Positions 1 through 8,737 of a DNA stretch of 19,779 bases are shown one piece after another (the first letter of the stretch is position 1; each line of letters starts with the position of its first letter). The stretch is taken from assembly GCA_025769875.1 (NCBI GenBank), contig JAGFNK010000858.1, positions 1 through 19,779 on the forward strand, read 5' to 3'. A model generated the notes under the pieces. That model was not told the DNA's origin. It was given only the letters and a program-made list of their open reading frames with translations, and made no database searches. Source of the DNA: Russula earlei (taxonomy: Eukaryota > Basidiomycota > Agaricomycetes > Russulales > Russulaceae). The translations under genes and the position numbers were made by a program.

Positions 1-27
1 GATCTCGTACAGGGGACTCGCCAATGA

Positions 28-870
28 GGTACAAATGCTGGCATACCCGAACTCTCCAGTTCTAGCTGTCTTCCTCTTCATTCCATACTTGGCGCTGGTC
101 ACCAAGACACTTTCCCTACTTTCATCACGACTTCCACGACTGCCTCACTTTTAATCGACCATCGCGTTCAAAGGTCCAATGCGCATTTCCTTTGTTTTTA
201 CTATTTTAGCCTCGTTGTAGCCCTCACTCCGTCAATCGCACTTCCTTCAAGTTTTCCTGGGTGCGCCCACTCTTCAAGCTTCAAGCCCCGCTGCATCCCT
301 CAAGTTGACCTTTACATTGCAGAGTCCCTAGTACGGGGTTCGACGACAAAAAAAGGGGGGGAGAATCCTAGGCCTAACGACCCACAACTCCCCCAGCTCG
401 GGACTCATGGGAATAGGAAGGAGCGGCCACGGCTAGGGATTAGGTCGTATAAGGATTTCGTGGCTCAGAGAAGTGAACGGGAGAAAACGGAAAGAGAGGA
501 GAGAAGGCTGGCGGAGGACATGGAGCGGAGAAGGCTGGATCACCTGGCGAATGAGACACACCAAAGATATTTGGAATCGAGGAAGAAAAATAAGGAAAAG
601 CAATTGGCAAAGAATGCACAGGTGGAGGAAAATAAGGCAAGGAGAGCGGCAAAGAAGGCAGAGAGAGATGCAAAGAAGGCAGAGAGAGATGCAAAGAAGG
701 CAGAGAGAGATGCAAAGAAGGCAGTGAGAGGCAAAGAAGGCGAAGGCAGCGAAAGGGGCAAAGGAGGCGGAACAGGAGGTTCCAGGGCCGTCGCGACCGG
801 AGTTCGCGGTGGGGCTGGGCCGTCGGTTATGAAACCATGGAAATCAATGAATAAGTTCACTCCTGAATAA
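28..870 (+). CDS. Open frame for a charged Lys/Arg/Glu-rich protein fragment, function unknown
   Basis: The frame is open from just after a TGA at 25-27 to a TAA at 868-870. It has no ATG before 520 (MERRRLDHLANE...), so it is either the tail of a spliced gene, a retroelement remnant or chance. From about 460 the protein is very rich in K, E and R with predicted coiled-coil character. It carries four AKKAERD-type heptads, followed by a Gly-rich stretch and the C-terminus KSMNKFTPE. An AATAAA at 866-871 overlaps the stop codon and could serve as a polyadenylation signal. A purine-only run at 348-364 in the middle of the frame resembles a retroelement polypurine tract. I do not recognise a domain. 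The seven-residue periodicity and biased composition favour a real coding past, but the missing start and lack of homology inside the window keep confidence low. Confidence 0.35.
   Translation, partial: GTNAGIPELSSSSCLPLHSILGAGHQDTFPTFITTSTTASLLIDHRVQRSNAHFLCFYYFSLVVALTPSIALPSSFPGCAHSSSFKPRCIPQVDLYIAESLVRGSTTKKGGENPRPNDPQLPQLGTHGNRKERPRLGIRSYKDFVAQRSEREKTEREERRLAEDMERRRLDHLANETHQRYLESRKKNKEKQLAKNAQVEENKARRAAKKAERDAKKAERDAKKAERDAKKAVRGKEGEGSERGKGGGTGGSRAVATGVRGGAGPSVMKPWKSMNKFTPE
649..732 (+). repeat. 21-bp tandem repeat, four units (AKKAERD heptads)
   Basis: The unit gcaaagaaggcagagagagat occurs at 649-669, 670-690 and 691-711 with no mismatch. A fourth, degenerate unit follows at 712-732. 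Because 21 is a multiple of three it adds whole heptads to the surrounding frame and would lengthen a charged helix. Confidence 0.9.
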
Positions 871-1179
871 AGATAACCGCCGTACCTCTCCCTCACTATG
901 ACACCATGTGACCTTCGGGAAACCAGCCCAAAGTAGGCCAATGTTATCAGTAGATAAGATAAAAAAGTGAACTTAGAGAATGTACCAAAGAGGAAGTTTC
1001 ATCAAAGAAGAAAGGAAACATTGCAATCAAATTGCAAAGGTCATGTGCTTTGATCAACAGCAAGCTGACCCAACTCTCCCCCACACTGATATTTCCAAAA
1101 AAAGAAAGTAGAACAAATATCAAACAAATATCAAGGTTGGTCATGTGACATGTAGACAAGGTTTTTGAGATGATGTACC
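871..1179. other. No recognisable gene (871-1179)
   Basis: AT-richer DNA with A-rich runs. A 95-codon minus-strand frame at 947-1234 shows no motif and biased composition, so I leave it out. I see no RNA gene or repeat here. Confidence 0.5.
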
Positions 1180-2518
1180 ATGTTGAAACCATCAAACTGG
1201 CTGAGGCTGACAATGACAAAAGGCTGTAGACCAAGAAAGCACATTACACACATCAAAAGGGAGAAAACCTGTGCAGATTCACAGGCCCACAAAGGGCCAT
1301 TATCACCTGCTCCCATCATCCCTGTGGTTCCCATGCCTCCAACCCTGTCTATTGTCACCTCACCCTTGAGTGTCTCTGCTCCACCAGTTGCCATTGCCAT
1401 CTCCCCACCTGCCATCATCAACTTAATCACTCCCACCACTGCCATCTCTGCTTCACCCACTCTCACCATCATGTCTATGCCTGCCACTGCCACCTCACCC
1501 ACACCCTCAGTAGTATCACCAGCTGCAACCACTGCCTCCATGTTGCCCCTCTCCATTCCAATCTCACCCTCTGCCACTTCAACTCCAGATTCCTCAGGCC
1601 CATCAACCATCATATCACTGGCATTGCCAGCCACCACCTCTACATCTCCCATTGCCACCCCCATCCTCATCTCACACACTGCTGCACCCATAGCCCCAGC
1701 CTCACCCACCAATGTCTTAGCACCGCCTACCACCTCAGGCTCAGCTCAGCCAACCGTTGGCACCATTCTCTCAGCCTTGTCCATCACCTTGTCTGCTGTC
1801 ATTTCAGCCTCCACCATCACCCCCATCTTGACTACTGCTGACCCCATTGACTCTGCTGCCCCTGTCATATCTGTCTCCATTGTGTCAGTCTCCACTGCTC
1901 TGTCCTGCCATCTGCTGTCACCCCCACATTGCCCACTACCGCCCCCACTCCGTCCATCTCTGCATCACCCCCACTTTGCCATCTCTGCCATCACCCCACT
2001 TTGCCCATCTCCTTGGTCACACCCCCAGCCACTGTCTCAGTGCCTGCTGCATCAGTCTCAGTCATGGACAACACCAGCAACAAAGCACCGTCATCACCTC
2101 ATGCCACCAGCACCACCCAAGAAGACCAAGGCCTTGGACCTGAGCCCAGAAATGCCACCCCACAGAACAATCCACAACTGCCACAACACTGTCACTGCAG
2201 GAGAAGCCCCCACCAACAACATTATCATGCTACACACCACCTCCACATTGCCTTCCCTGTCCATTCATGTGCCATCCATCCACATGTGCTGCTGCCACTT
2301 GCTATGGAGATGACCTCAATGCCATGGCCAGAAGATGTCAACATGTCAGCCCCATCTGCTGTATTGCTAGCCACCTCCAAGCTGCTCCAGCACCAGTCAT
2401 GTCCTCTATGCTTATGGATACAAACTCTTGCTTGCCACCCACACTCCTGCTTCCCAACCCACACTGCCATCTCTTGTCTGCCAACTGCTGTCTCACCACC
2501 ATGCCTCATAAAAGACAT
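1180..2518 (+). repeat. Ser/Thr/Pro/Ala-rich low-complexity repeat ('SPT repeat'), copy 1
   Basis: Pyrimidine-rich sequence made of degenerate short units built from CAC, ACC, ATC and TCA. It keeps long open frames on the plus strand (1180-2313, then overlapping 1929-2552). The protein read in them is almost only S, T, P, A, I and V in its first half. From about 2060 to 2350 it is clearly related to the reverse complement of 15100-15400 inside element X2. Both read ATSTT.EDQ, then similar His/Pro-rich residues, then a (M/V)EMT motif, in the same frame. The copy is CpG-poor, whereas the X2 copy is CpG-rich. Element X1 inserted at its right edge at a TA (2519-2520). It may be an exon of a low-complexity host protein, part of an unidentified transposon, or a captured sequence. 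Repeat status is well supported, coding status is not. Confidence 0.6.
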
Positions 2519-2520
2519 TA

Positions 2521-4314
2521 TTGCTGTTTTCAGCGCACTTGGCAGAGTTTGAATTCCACCCAAATTGGCGCAGAAAACCCTCTCAAACGTGTGGGGCAAA
2601 TATCTCCCTCAAAACAGCTTCAATTCACATAAAATTTATTGTCCCTGAATCGCCTGAATGAAGGCTAGGCAGCCCCATTGTTTTCATCAGATTTGAGTGA
2701 GAATTGGTGGAGCTGGACTCAAGCCACCTCCACATGTGTATTAGATGAATTACAACTCAAAATTGTGGTCTATATCTATTATTTTTCCCTCATGTTGTAC
2801 CCATGGGCTGTCTTGAGGCAGCCCCATAGGGTTTTTGACTCAAGCGTTGTGGTGTGCAATGTCGTTTCCCCTCATATTGTGTGACAGTAGCATGGTCGTG
2901 TGCCAGGAAGGAGCCCCCCCAGGAAGTGCACACCTGAGCCCATGGGGCAGTGAAGTGTGTCCAAGAATGCAGAATGACTTCATAAGACTGAAGCTCCAAA
3001 GAGGAGGAGCACCTAGCAGGAACACAAGAACACATTTGTTCATTCGACTGCACTCAGGTTCACACAGATGATAAGGGAACAACAGGGCAACTTTATTCAA
3101 GATGGTAGCAGATACAGGTGGAACTAAGGCTAAGGGACAGGAAAAGCACAAAAGACAGGCATATGAAAGGAAATCTAGACATGAGAAGGGGACCAAAGCT
3201 GGACAACGCAAGGTATTGAGTTGTGGTCTCCAGCGGCTGTGGTAGTGGCATGTGGCAATTTGTGAAGGATGGCCGAGGCCAGGTGTGGTGATGAGGGGTG
3301 TGGTCAAGTCGTGACACAAGGAGGGGGAGATGATGCAAAGGAGAGGCTGGAGGGGGGATAGGGAGAGTGCTGGTGGGTGGTCGCTTGGGTGCTGATGGTG
3401 CTGCCAAATGCAATTGCAGGTGGGATGATTGGAGAACTTGGATGGCAGATGTGAGGTAGAGGAGTGAGGGGGCATGGAAGTAGAAAGGGAGAGGGAAGAC
3501 GGCGGCAGGCTGGGAAATGGACACATAGGCGGCATGCAGATCTCTGACGAACAAAATGAGAGTCTAGTAAAAAGGGGAGAAAAGCATACCGAAATGTACA
3601 GTAGCAACACTGTCCGATGGCAACGAAGATGGCAGCATGGTACGGGGCTCTTCGGCTGTGCATTGGGACTCGTCGGTGCATGGTGAAGGCAGGGGCATTG
3701 AGGGTGAGGGCATGCAGCGGTTGATGGGGTGAGGGTGGCATGCTGGTGGTGACAATGATGATAATGTGAGGACAAAGAGGAGATGGCACAAAAGGAATAT
3801 GCACATATGTACTCTTGTAAGTGATTCACGGCCAGCCATATAGCTGTGTGTGGGTGAGTCAACATCGAGGCCGTGTGCCTTTGCAACAATTTTGCATGTC
3901 TTGTGGTCCGTGCGTGTGTGCTGTAGTGAGTTCCCAGGCTTCTGCATTTACATAGGCATAGGACTCTTCCTCCCCATCCTAATAATAGCAGGAAGGGATG
4001 TCTTGGAAGCCTGAGCTCATGGTTGTGATCACTTTGGTCGAGTGGGAGTGCCTGAGCTGTCATTTTCATTTCCACCAGTTTTTTTTTCAGGCAGCCTTCC
4101 TTTGGCCAGTAGTACATGTCGGTGCAGGCTGGCGTTTTGAAGCACATTGCTTCGAGCCCATGAGGGTTTAGGGGGTTGAAATGGAGGGGTAGAGCAAGGT
4201 ATGGTGAGCAGCTCTGGGAAGGGAAGAACGCCCTGTCGTCGTCCTGGAGTAGGAGTGGACAGGGTGGACAGTTGATGAATAAGCCACACGACTCTTTACA
4301 CGCTTGCTTTACGC
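2521..4314 (-). repeat. Left TIR of X1, about 1.79 kb
   Basis: Reading inward it begins ttgctgttttcagcgcactt. It matches 17678 down to 15901 in reverse complement, its outer part matches 14456-14802 directly, and its inner 265 bp match 5782-6046 in reverse complement. On the minus strand it carries a degraded TATA (TATGTAA at about 3949-3956, where X2 has TATATAA) and, near 3090-3100, the GAATAAAG poly(A) motif shared with X2. A 550-codon minus-strand open frame spans it (2840-4492), but the frame is not kept in X2, so I do not call it a gene. Many positions that are CG in the X2 copy are TG or CA here. Confidence 0.85.
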
Positions 4315-4571
4315 AACAACAGGGCCCACACATGAGGCACCCGTGCAGGAGTTGTAGTGAGTTTGTGGATGCGGGTGAGAACATGGGGAGCAGGTTGTAG
4401 GGGGAAAGGCCAGCACAGCTGATTTCATGGCCAGCAGCCATGAGTGGTGTGGGTCTCCCACTGCTCGGGGCAGCAGTTGGCTTGGGGTCCAATGATGTTC
4501 AAGGCTGGAATGGTAGCTTTGCAAGGTACTATACAGTACAACAAGGGGACACCACAGTAACTCAGAAAAAG
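4315..4571. other. Spacer between X1 left TIR and transposase stop
   Basis: About 250 bp with no recognisable feature. It would be the 3' untranslated region of the minus-strand transposase. No AATAAA on the minus strand stands out. Confidence 0.4.
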
Positions 4572-5739
4572 TCAGATATAGCAACATTTGTGGAACCAAC
4601 CTGCTGTGTCATCTGATGTAACAGAGAATGCTGCCCTATACAGGAAAACCCACACATCGGTATCATCACCACCCAAGTCAGCACAAGCCACACCCCCATT
4701 CCGACGAACGTAGGCCTTGATCTTTGAAAATGTGAGTTTGATTGGATTAAAATCAGGAGAGTATGGTGGCAGGTAAAGGAGCCGACATCCCCTTCATCAA
4801 ATGAGCAATACATCAGCATGAGAAAACAATATAATACCTTTCTTTGACCATTTGGAGTATTCGTGGACTTCTATGAATGTGTGCATTGTCCATGATCAAT
4901 ACTGAGTTCTTGCCAGGGAAGGGATTCATTTTTGAAAGTAGACCTTGGATGAAGTGGGTAAATAGTTCAGATGTGAAAGAACCCTCAACCAGCTGGCTAT
5001 AGATGATGCCATTGAGCGAGAGCACTGGGAGAAGCAAATAACTGGATACTTTGTATTCTAGTCTGTTGTAGATATACATAGCAGGACACACCATTTTCCT
5101 CAAATGAAAAAGCTCTTCCTTACAGCTGTTTGCCCTGACATCGCCCATGCTCGCCCTCAAAGGTCAGTTTGGCAATCAAAGGAGCTTTCGTCCACAAAAA
5201 CCACCTGCTCGGCGGTATAGGTGATGCCAAAGGTTTACCGATACTGAAGGCGCAGGTCCTCATTGCACTCTAGTGCATTTTTGCTCAGCTGGGCAAGTCA
5301 GTGCACTTGAGTGTGAACTCAAGGTGAAATGACTTACCATCTTCATTGTGAAGCCACTCCTTCTCAGGGGACGCCATATAGTTGTCAATGACACCTCAAT
5401 GCCAGTCCTTTCTCTTAAAATATCTCTCAGCTCATCAAGATAGGCATCCGGAGTATGGATGATGGTGCCTTGAAGAAACTAGCCAATATGCGCCACAGAA
5501 CGAACTAGAGAATGTGGGGAACTCACTTGTACTTCCTGCATTGTAAGGATTCTATTTGCTGGTTGGAGTAGACTGTTTGGGCGATTGGCTGTTCCATGAG
5601 ATCTGAAATTGGCCACAATGTGCTCTATAGTATGACAAGGAACTCCAGTGTGATGGGTGATATCGTCAAGGGTCAATCTTGACGACATGTGTAAGATAAT
5701 CCAGCGTGCATCATCAGACAACACCTGGCCACGTGGCAT
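4572..5739 (-). pseudogene. Tc1/mariner-type DDE transposase, decayed, with three introns
   Basis: The start chosen is the ATG at 5739 (MPRGQVLSDDARW), the usual N-terminus before a helix-turn-helix (LTLDDITHHTGVPCHTIEHI). Introns with GT...AG borders are inferred at 5526-5479, 5337-5289 and 4837-4792 (48, 49 and 46 nt). Removing each one joins conserved transposase sequence, for example VQ to FLQG and ER to GCRLLYLPPYSPDF. Catalytic residues: first Asp in FVDESSFD (about 5190), second Asp in LIMDNAHIH (about 4890). The expected Glu in the PPYSPDFNPIE motif is Lys (NPIK, about 4740). Further lesions are a TAA after LQYR, a TGA after QTDL (likely from CGA) and a frameshift near 5080-5110. The spliced length, roughly 340-370 codons, fits the family. 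It cannot be active in cis. Confidence 0.88.
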
Positions 5740-5781
5740 ATGTTTAGTTGAGTGTGCGATGAAAAGCGTGATGTAAAGAAA

Positions 5782-6046
5782 GCGTAAAGCGAGTGCATAA
5801 AGAGTCATGTGGCTTATTCATCAACTGTCCACCTGTCCACTCCTACTCCAGGATGACGACAGGGCATTCTTCCCTTCCCAGAGCTGCTCACCATACCTTG
5901 CTCTACCCCTCCATTTCAACCCCCTAAACCCTCATGGGCTTGAAGCAATGTGCTTCAAAATGCCGGCCTGCACCAACACGTACTACTGGCCAAAGGAAGG
6001 CTGCCCAAAAAAAAACTGGTGGAAATGAAAATGACAGCTCAGGCAC
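5782..6046 (+). repeat. Right TIR of X1, inner 265 bp only
   Basis: This is the inverted counterpart of 4050-4314 and also matches 15901-16163 of X2 directly. It ends at ...caggcac. In X2 the sequence goes on tccactcgacc, but here it switches to tgttatgg, the outer end of LTR C. The last five bases, ggcac, are the expected position for the target-site duplication of element C, but the other copy is not visible. Confidence 0.85.
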
Positions 6047-6650
6047 TGTTATGGCATTGTGGCCATAAGAGTGTTAGCTCAAGATTCAGTGGGGGCCAAG
6101 TCCCTGTGACTTGGTTCAAGGGGTTCAGTGGGGCCAGCTCAAGGAGACCGGGTCAAAGGTTTAGCGTCTCAAGGCTGAGTCAGACAATGACTCAGTCCGC
6201 AGACAGAGTCGATCTTCTGGTTTCACAGAAGAGGAGGACAATGATAGAGCAAGAGAGGAGTAAGAGGAGCACAAGGGTTCCCCCTAGTGTGTTGATGTCA
6301 AACAAGGTAAGAACCAGCACAACAAGCTGTGATTTGAGAGAGGATACAGGGCAAAGGGATGCAACAAGAAATGGGACAAAGCTAAGCTTGGGGCATTCCC
6401 CAGCTTCTACAGGCGCTTAAATACTGTATCTAGCAAGGCTGTGCAGTACTATATGTGGAACAATAGATAAAAGTGAGCCAATAGCAAAAGAGACTCAACA
6501 ATAGATAAAACAATAGATGAAACACAATGAGTGAAACAATAAGGGCCATCAGCATCAAGGGATGAAACCGTAGCCAAGGGGATGGGGGTGAATGTAAAGA
6601 ACAATAAGAAGTAGTTTAGGGACAAACCAAAAGAGGGGTAGATCACAACA
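6047..6650 (-). mobile_element. LTR C, 604 bp (3' LTR of gag-only retroelement C)
   Basis: It starts tgttatgg and ends atcacaaca on the plus strand, so the terminal inverted repeat is TGTT/AACA. Its left edge is fixed by the interruption of the X1 TIR and its right edge by the adjacent polypurine tract. On the minus strand a TATA-like TATTTAAG lies at 6416-6423. A short 12-bp motif, caatagataaaa, recurs at 6461-6472, 6499-6510 and, with one change, 6511-6522. No second LTR of this family is in the window, so the element is truncated or rearranged at its 5' side. Confidence 0.75.
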
Positions 6651-6670
6651 TTATGCCCCCCTCATGCTTA
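6651..6670 (-). promoter_or_regulatory. Polypurine tract of element C
   Basis: On the minus strand GCATGAGGGGGGCATAA directly precedes the LTR start TGTTGTG. This is the plus-strand primer site expected next to a 3' LTR. It lies about 11 bp after the gag stop codon. Confidence 0.7.
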
Positions 6671-6680
6671 GTTCTCCAGA

Positions 6681-7556
6681 CTAATTGGTCTTGGGGCCCA
6701 ACTCACAGAGCTCATCACCTTCGACTTCTGGCCACTCGCTCTGGGGCCCTATTGCTCTGGGACAGAAACCTGTATAACTCCATTGGGTCCTCCTGAGAAT
6801 ACAATCCACCTGACCGCTGCAGTTGGTATGGGGTTTGTTGCAGTCCTTGTTCCAGTGACCTCTAGTGTTGCAATGTTTACAAACATGTTGTCGTTTCTGG
6901 AGTTGGTGATGCTGCGCCTTGGCCATACACGTGGGGGTGAGAGGGGTGTTAGGAGTACTAGCGTCATTGGAGAACATTTGAGGAAAGTGGGAGGGTGAGC
7001 CCATAGGGGCATCATTTTGAGACTGCTCAACGATGCGGGGGAGGTACTCGAGAGGGGGGGTCAGGGAGAGAGGAGGGCGAGTGGGTAATGGAGGAGAAGA
7101 AGAAGAAGTGGGTGGTTCTTTTGACTCCTCAATTTTGTTGTAGCTTCCTGCTGGTGAGTAATATGGCCTGGTGTTGCAGGTGAGACCTCCATCAGTCATC
7201 AGGTTATCAAGTTGGTGACAAACTCAGACAGAAGTGTTGTTGGCCCAAAGGCGACTGTGGATGGTGGCGGTTTCTTTAGTGTGAGACTGGATCTCATGGA
7301 GTTGATCAGCGAGTTGCCCTTGAAGGACATTCAGGGCCCCTTGAATAGAGATGTGCTTGCCCTCTAAAAGTTTTAGTTGGAATGAGCTGACACAGAGGCT
7401 GTAGACATTGGCAAGAGCACCAGGGTCGTGAAGGTTTTTGAGAGCCTGGGTGATGTCGAAATGGAAAGGGTGGTCCTCAATTAGGAGGCAGAGGTCAGAG
7501 GCAGTGATGGAAGGATGGGGGGCAGAGACAACAGGTCGGGTGATGAGCTTTTCTCC
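6681..7556 (-). pseudogene. gag: gag C: Gag-like protein with CCHC zinc knuckle, one in-frame stop
   Basis: The frame is open from after a TAA (7557-7559) to a stop at 6681 and is interrupted once by TGA at 7226-7224 (probably CGA before decay). The N-terminal half (ITASDLCLLIEDHPFHFDI, then a Leu/Gln-rich helical segment with QGQLADQLHEIQ) looks like a capsid or coiled-coil region. A Pro/Ser-rich linker (SSSSPPLPTRPP) follows. A zinc knuckle of form CX2CX4HX4C lies near 6880-6840 (CKHCNTRGHWNKDC), ahead of an acidic tail ending ELGPKTN. Gag packages the element RNA into particles. The true 5' start is unclear and an upstream exon is possible. No protease, RT or integrase lies between gag and the polypurine tract, so the element is gag-only. 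Confidence 0.78.
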
Positions 7557-7899
7557 TTAAGCGGTGAAGTGCGTCAGGGCGACGTGCGAGTGAGATTCGT
7601 AAGACAGTCGAGACCAAGAAAAGAAGAAATTAAGGGAGAGCAAGAATACTTTCCAGCTTCACAGGCGTGACGCGGCTTGAAGATTCGTTTGAAGTTGTCG
7701 ATGCGTCGCGGGCGGAAGCGCGGGAGATCTAGAGGCTGAGAAACCAAGTTTGGCGAAGACCGAAAAGAAATGCGAAGGCTTGGTCCGGAAGGCGCGGTCA
7801 AGTTGAATCTGTTGACGTCGATTTGACTCACAGCAGCACACACGGGAGAGGCACTTCTGGGGCGAAGAGGGTAATTATATTTCAAGGCGTAACTAGTGT

Positions 7900-7908
7900 C
7901 TTTTTATA
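7900..7908 (-). promoter_or_regulatory. TATA box TATAAAAAG
   Basis: A canonical TATA on the minus strand inside the CpG-rich segment, about 350 bp upstream of the gag C frame. It is the best core-promoter candidate for transcription into gag C. Confidence 0.55.
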
Positions 7909-8303
7909 CGGAGCGAGAACTACGAAGGGGAGTGGGAGTACCAGAGATGCAAACAGTGACTAGAGGAGCGAGGTCTGTGTAAGGAATCCGAAACGCGTAA
8001 GGTGAACGAGACCGATCAGAAGTAAACGAGTCAAAGAAAACAAAGGCAGTCGGAGAATTCATAGCTGAAAACAGACGGAGAGGTAACGTACGATAGTTCT
8101 GGCAACGGTAATCGTGCGTCATCGGGGCACTGAGCCCTCGCATCTGACTGCGGTGACGACGGCGAAAGATGGACAAATCCGTCTTAGTAGACACGGCGGG
8201 ACGATGCGATGAAAGGAGGTCGAGAGTGGGCTGGACGGCGCGGGTGGAATTGCTACGCGATGAAAGGAGGTCGAGAGTGAGGGTGCGAGACGGTCGACGA
8301 GTT

Positions 8304-8555
8304 CGCGAGGCGGCGGACTGCGAAACGATGAAAGGATAAGGAAGATGATGACGTGGGTCGTTGAGGGCGCGAGGCGGCGGGCTTGGAAACGACGAAAGGT
8401 CTAGACGAATGATGATGGGATTGACGAGGATGCAAGGAAGTGGGCTGGAAGAACATGAAAGAGAGAGCTTTGGTGATGTCGTTGACGATGGAGCGAGGAG
8501 GTAGGCTGGAAAGGCATGAAAGAGAGGGCTTTGGCGTCATCCGCGTTTCGAGTTT
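8304..8555 (-). repeat. Degenerate tandem repeat, unit about 63 bp, four units
   Basis: Units start near 8304 (cgcgaggcggcgg), 8368 (cgcgaggcggcgg), 8431 (tgcaaggaagtgg) and 8492 (agcgaggaggtagg), with spacings of 64, 63 and 61 bp. Each is followed by a gaaa-c-atgaaag motif. Upstream, cgatgaaaggaggtcgagag occurs at about 8209 and again at about 8257, a related shorter-period array. Later units have lost CpGs. Position upstream of a TATA box suggests a U3 enhancer-like array. Confidence 0.75.
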
Positions 8556-8737
8556 TGTCTGAGAAACTGGTGACAACGTTCTTGCGAGGCGTGAAGGGAG
8601 GTGGTGGTGGAAGGAATGGAATGAAAAAAAGGGCAGATAGGGAGAAATGCAGGGGGAGAGACTTGATGGGGGGGCGTGTGAGGCGTAGGAGTTAGTTTTC
8701 GCGGGGATCATGTCGGCAGTCAACCAATACCCCCGAA

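Larger units (their letters stand above)
2519..6046 (-). mobile_element. Element X1: Tc1/mariner-type DNA transposon with very long TIRs, right end cut by LTR C
   Basis: The left flank is TA (2519-2520), followed by the terminus ttgctgttttcagcgc at 2521. The left TIR runs to about 4314. A minus-strand transposase pseudogene follows (4572-5739). The same sequence then reappears in inverted orientation from 5782 until it stops abruptly at 6046, where LTR C starts. The left TIR matches the right TIR of X2 (15901-17678) over its whole length. TA duplication and the D,D,E/K transposase are Tc1/mariner traits. By symmetry the intact element would have been about 5 kb. The second half of the right TIR is not in this window, so it was lost or lies beyond a rearranged retroelement C. 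Confidence 0.85.
7560..8726 (-). mobile_element. CpG-rich promoter-like segment, probable LTR A (3' LTR of pol A)
   Basis: On the minus strand pol A ends at 8738 and is followed by a G5 tract (ATTCGGGGGTAT) and then TGGTTGACTG. This repeats the 'G-run, TA, TG' junction seen at LTRs G and C, so an LTR may begin at 8726. The segment contains the 63-bp tandem repeats, a TATA box at 7908-7900 and a few short open frames with no recognisable domain. CpG density is extreme (18 CG in 8281-8400, against 2 in 9241-9360 of pol A). The other LTR end cannot be fixed: I find no second copy, and gag C begins right after 7560. A 5' untranslated region for gag C is an alternative for the 7560-7880 part. Confidence 0.45.

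Noticed and set aside
1180..2313. 377-codon plus-strand frame as an annotated host protein
   Set aside because: Composition is nearly only S, T, P, A, I and V. Homology to X2 is strongest in a different, overlapping frame (1929-2552). I describe it as a repeat instead.
2840..4492. 550-codon minus-strand open frame across the X1 left TIR
   Set aside because: It is not preserved in the homologous X2 TIR (frames shift and stop), spans promoter-like and poly(A) motifs, and has low-complexity composition. Length alone reflects pyrimidine-rich sequence with few stops.
5479..5526. In-frame TAG after VAHIG as a nonsense mutation in the transposase
   Set aside because: The stop lies inside a 48-nt GT-AG intron. 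Removing it joins VQ to FLQG in frame, as expected for the family.
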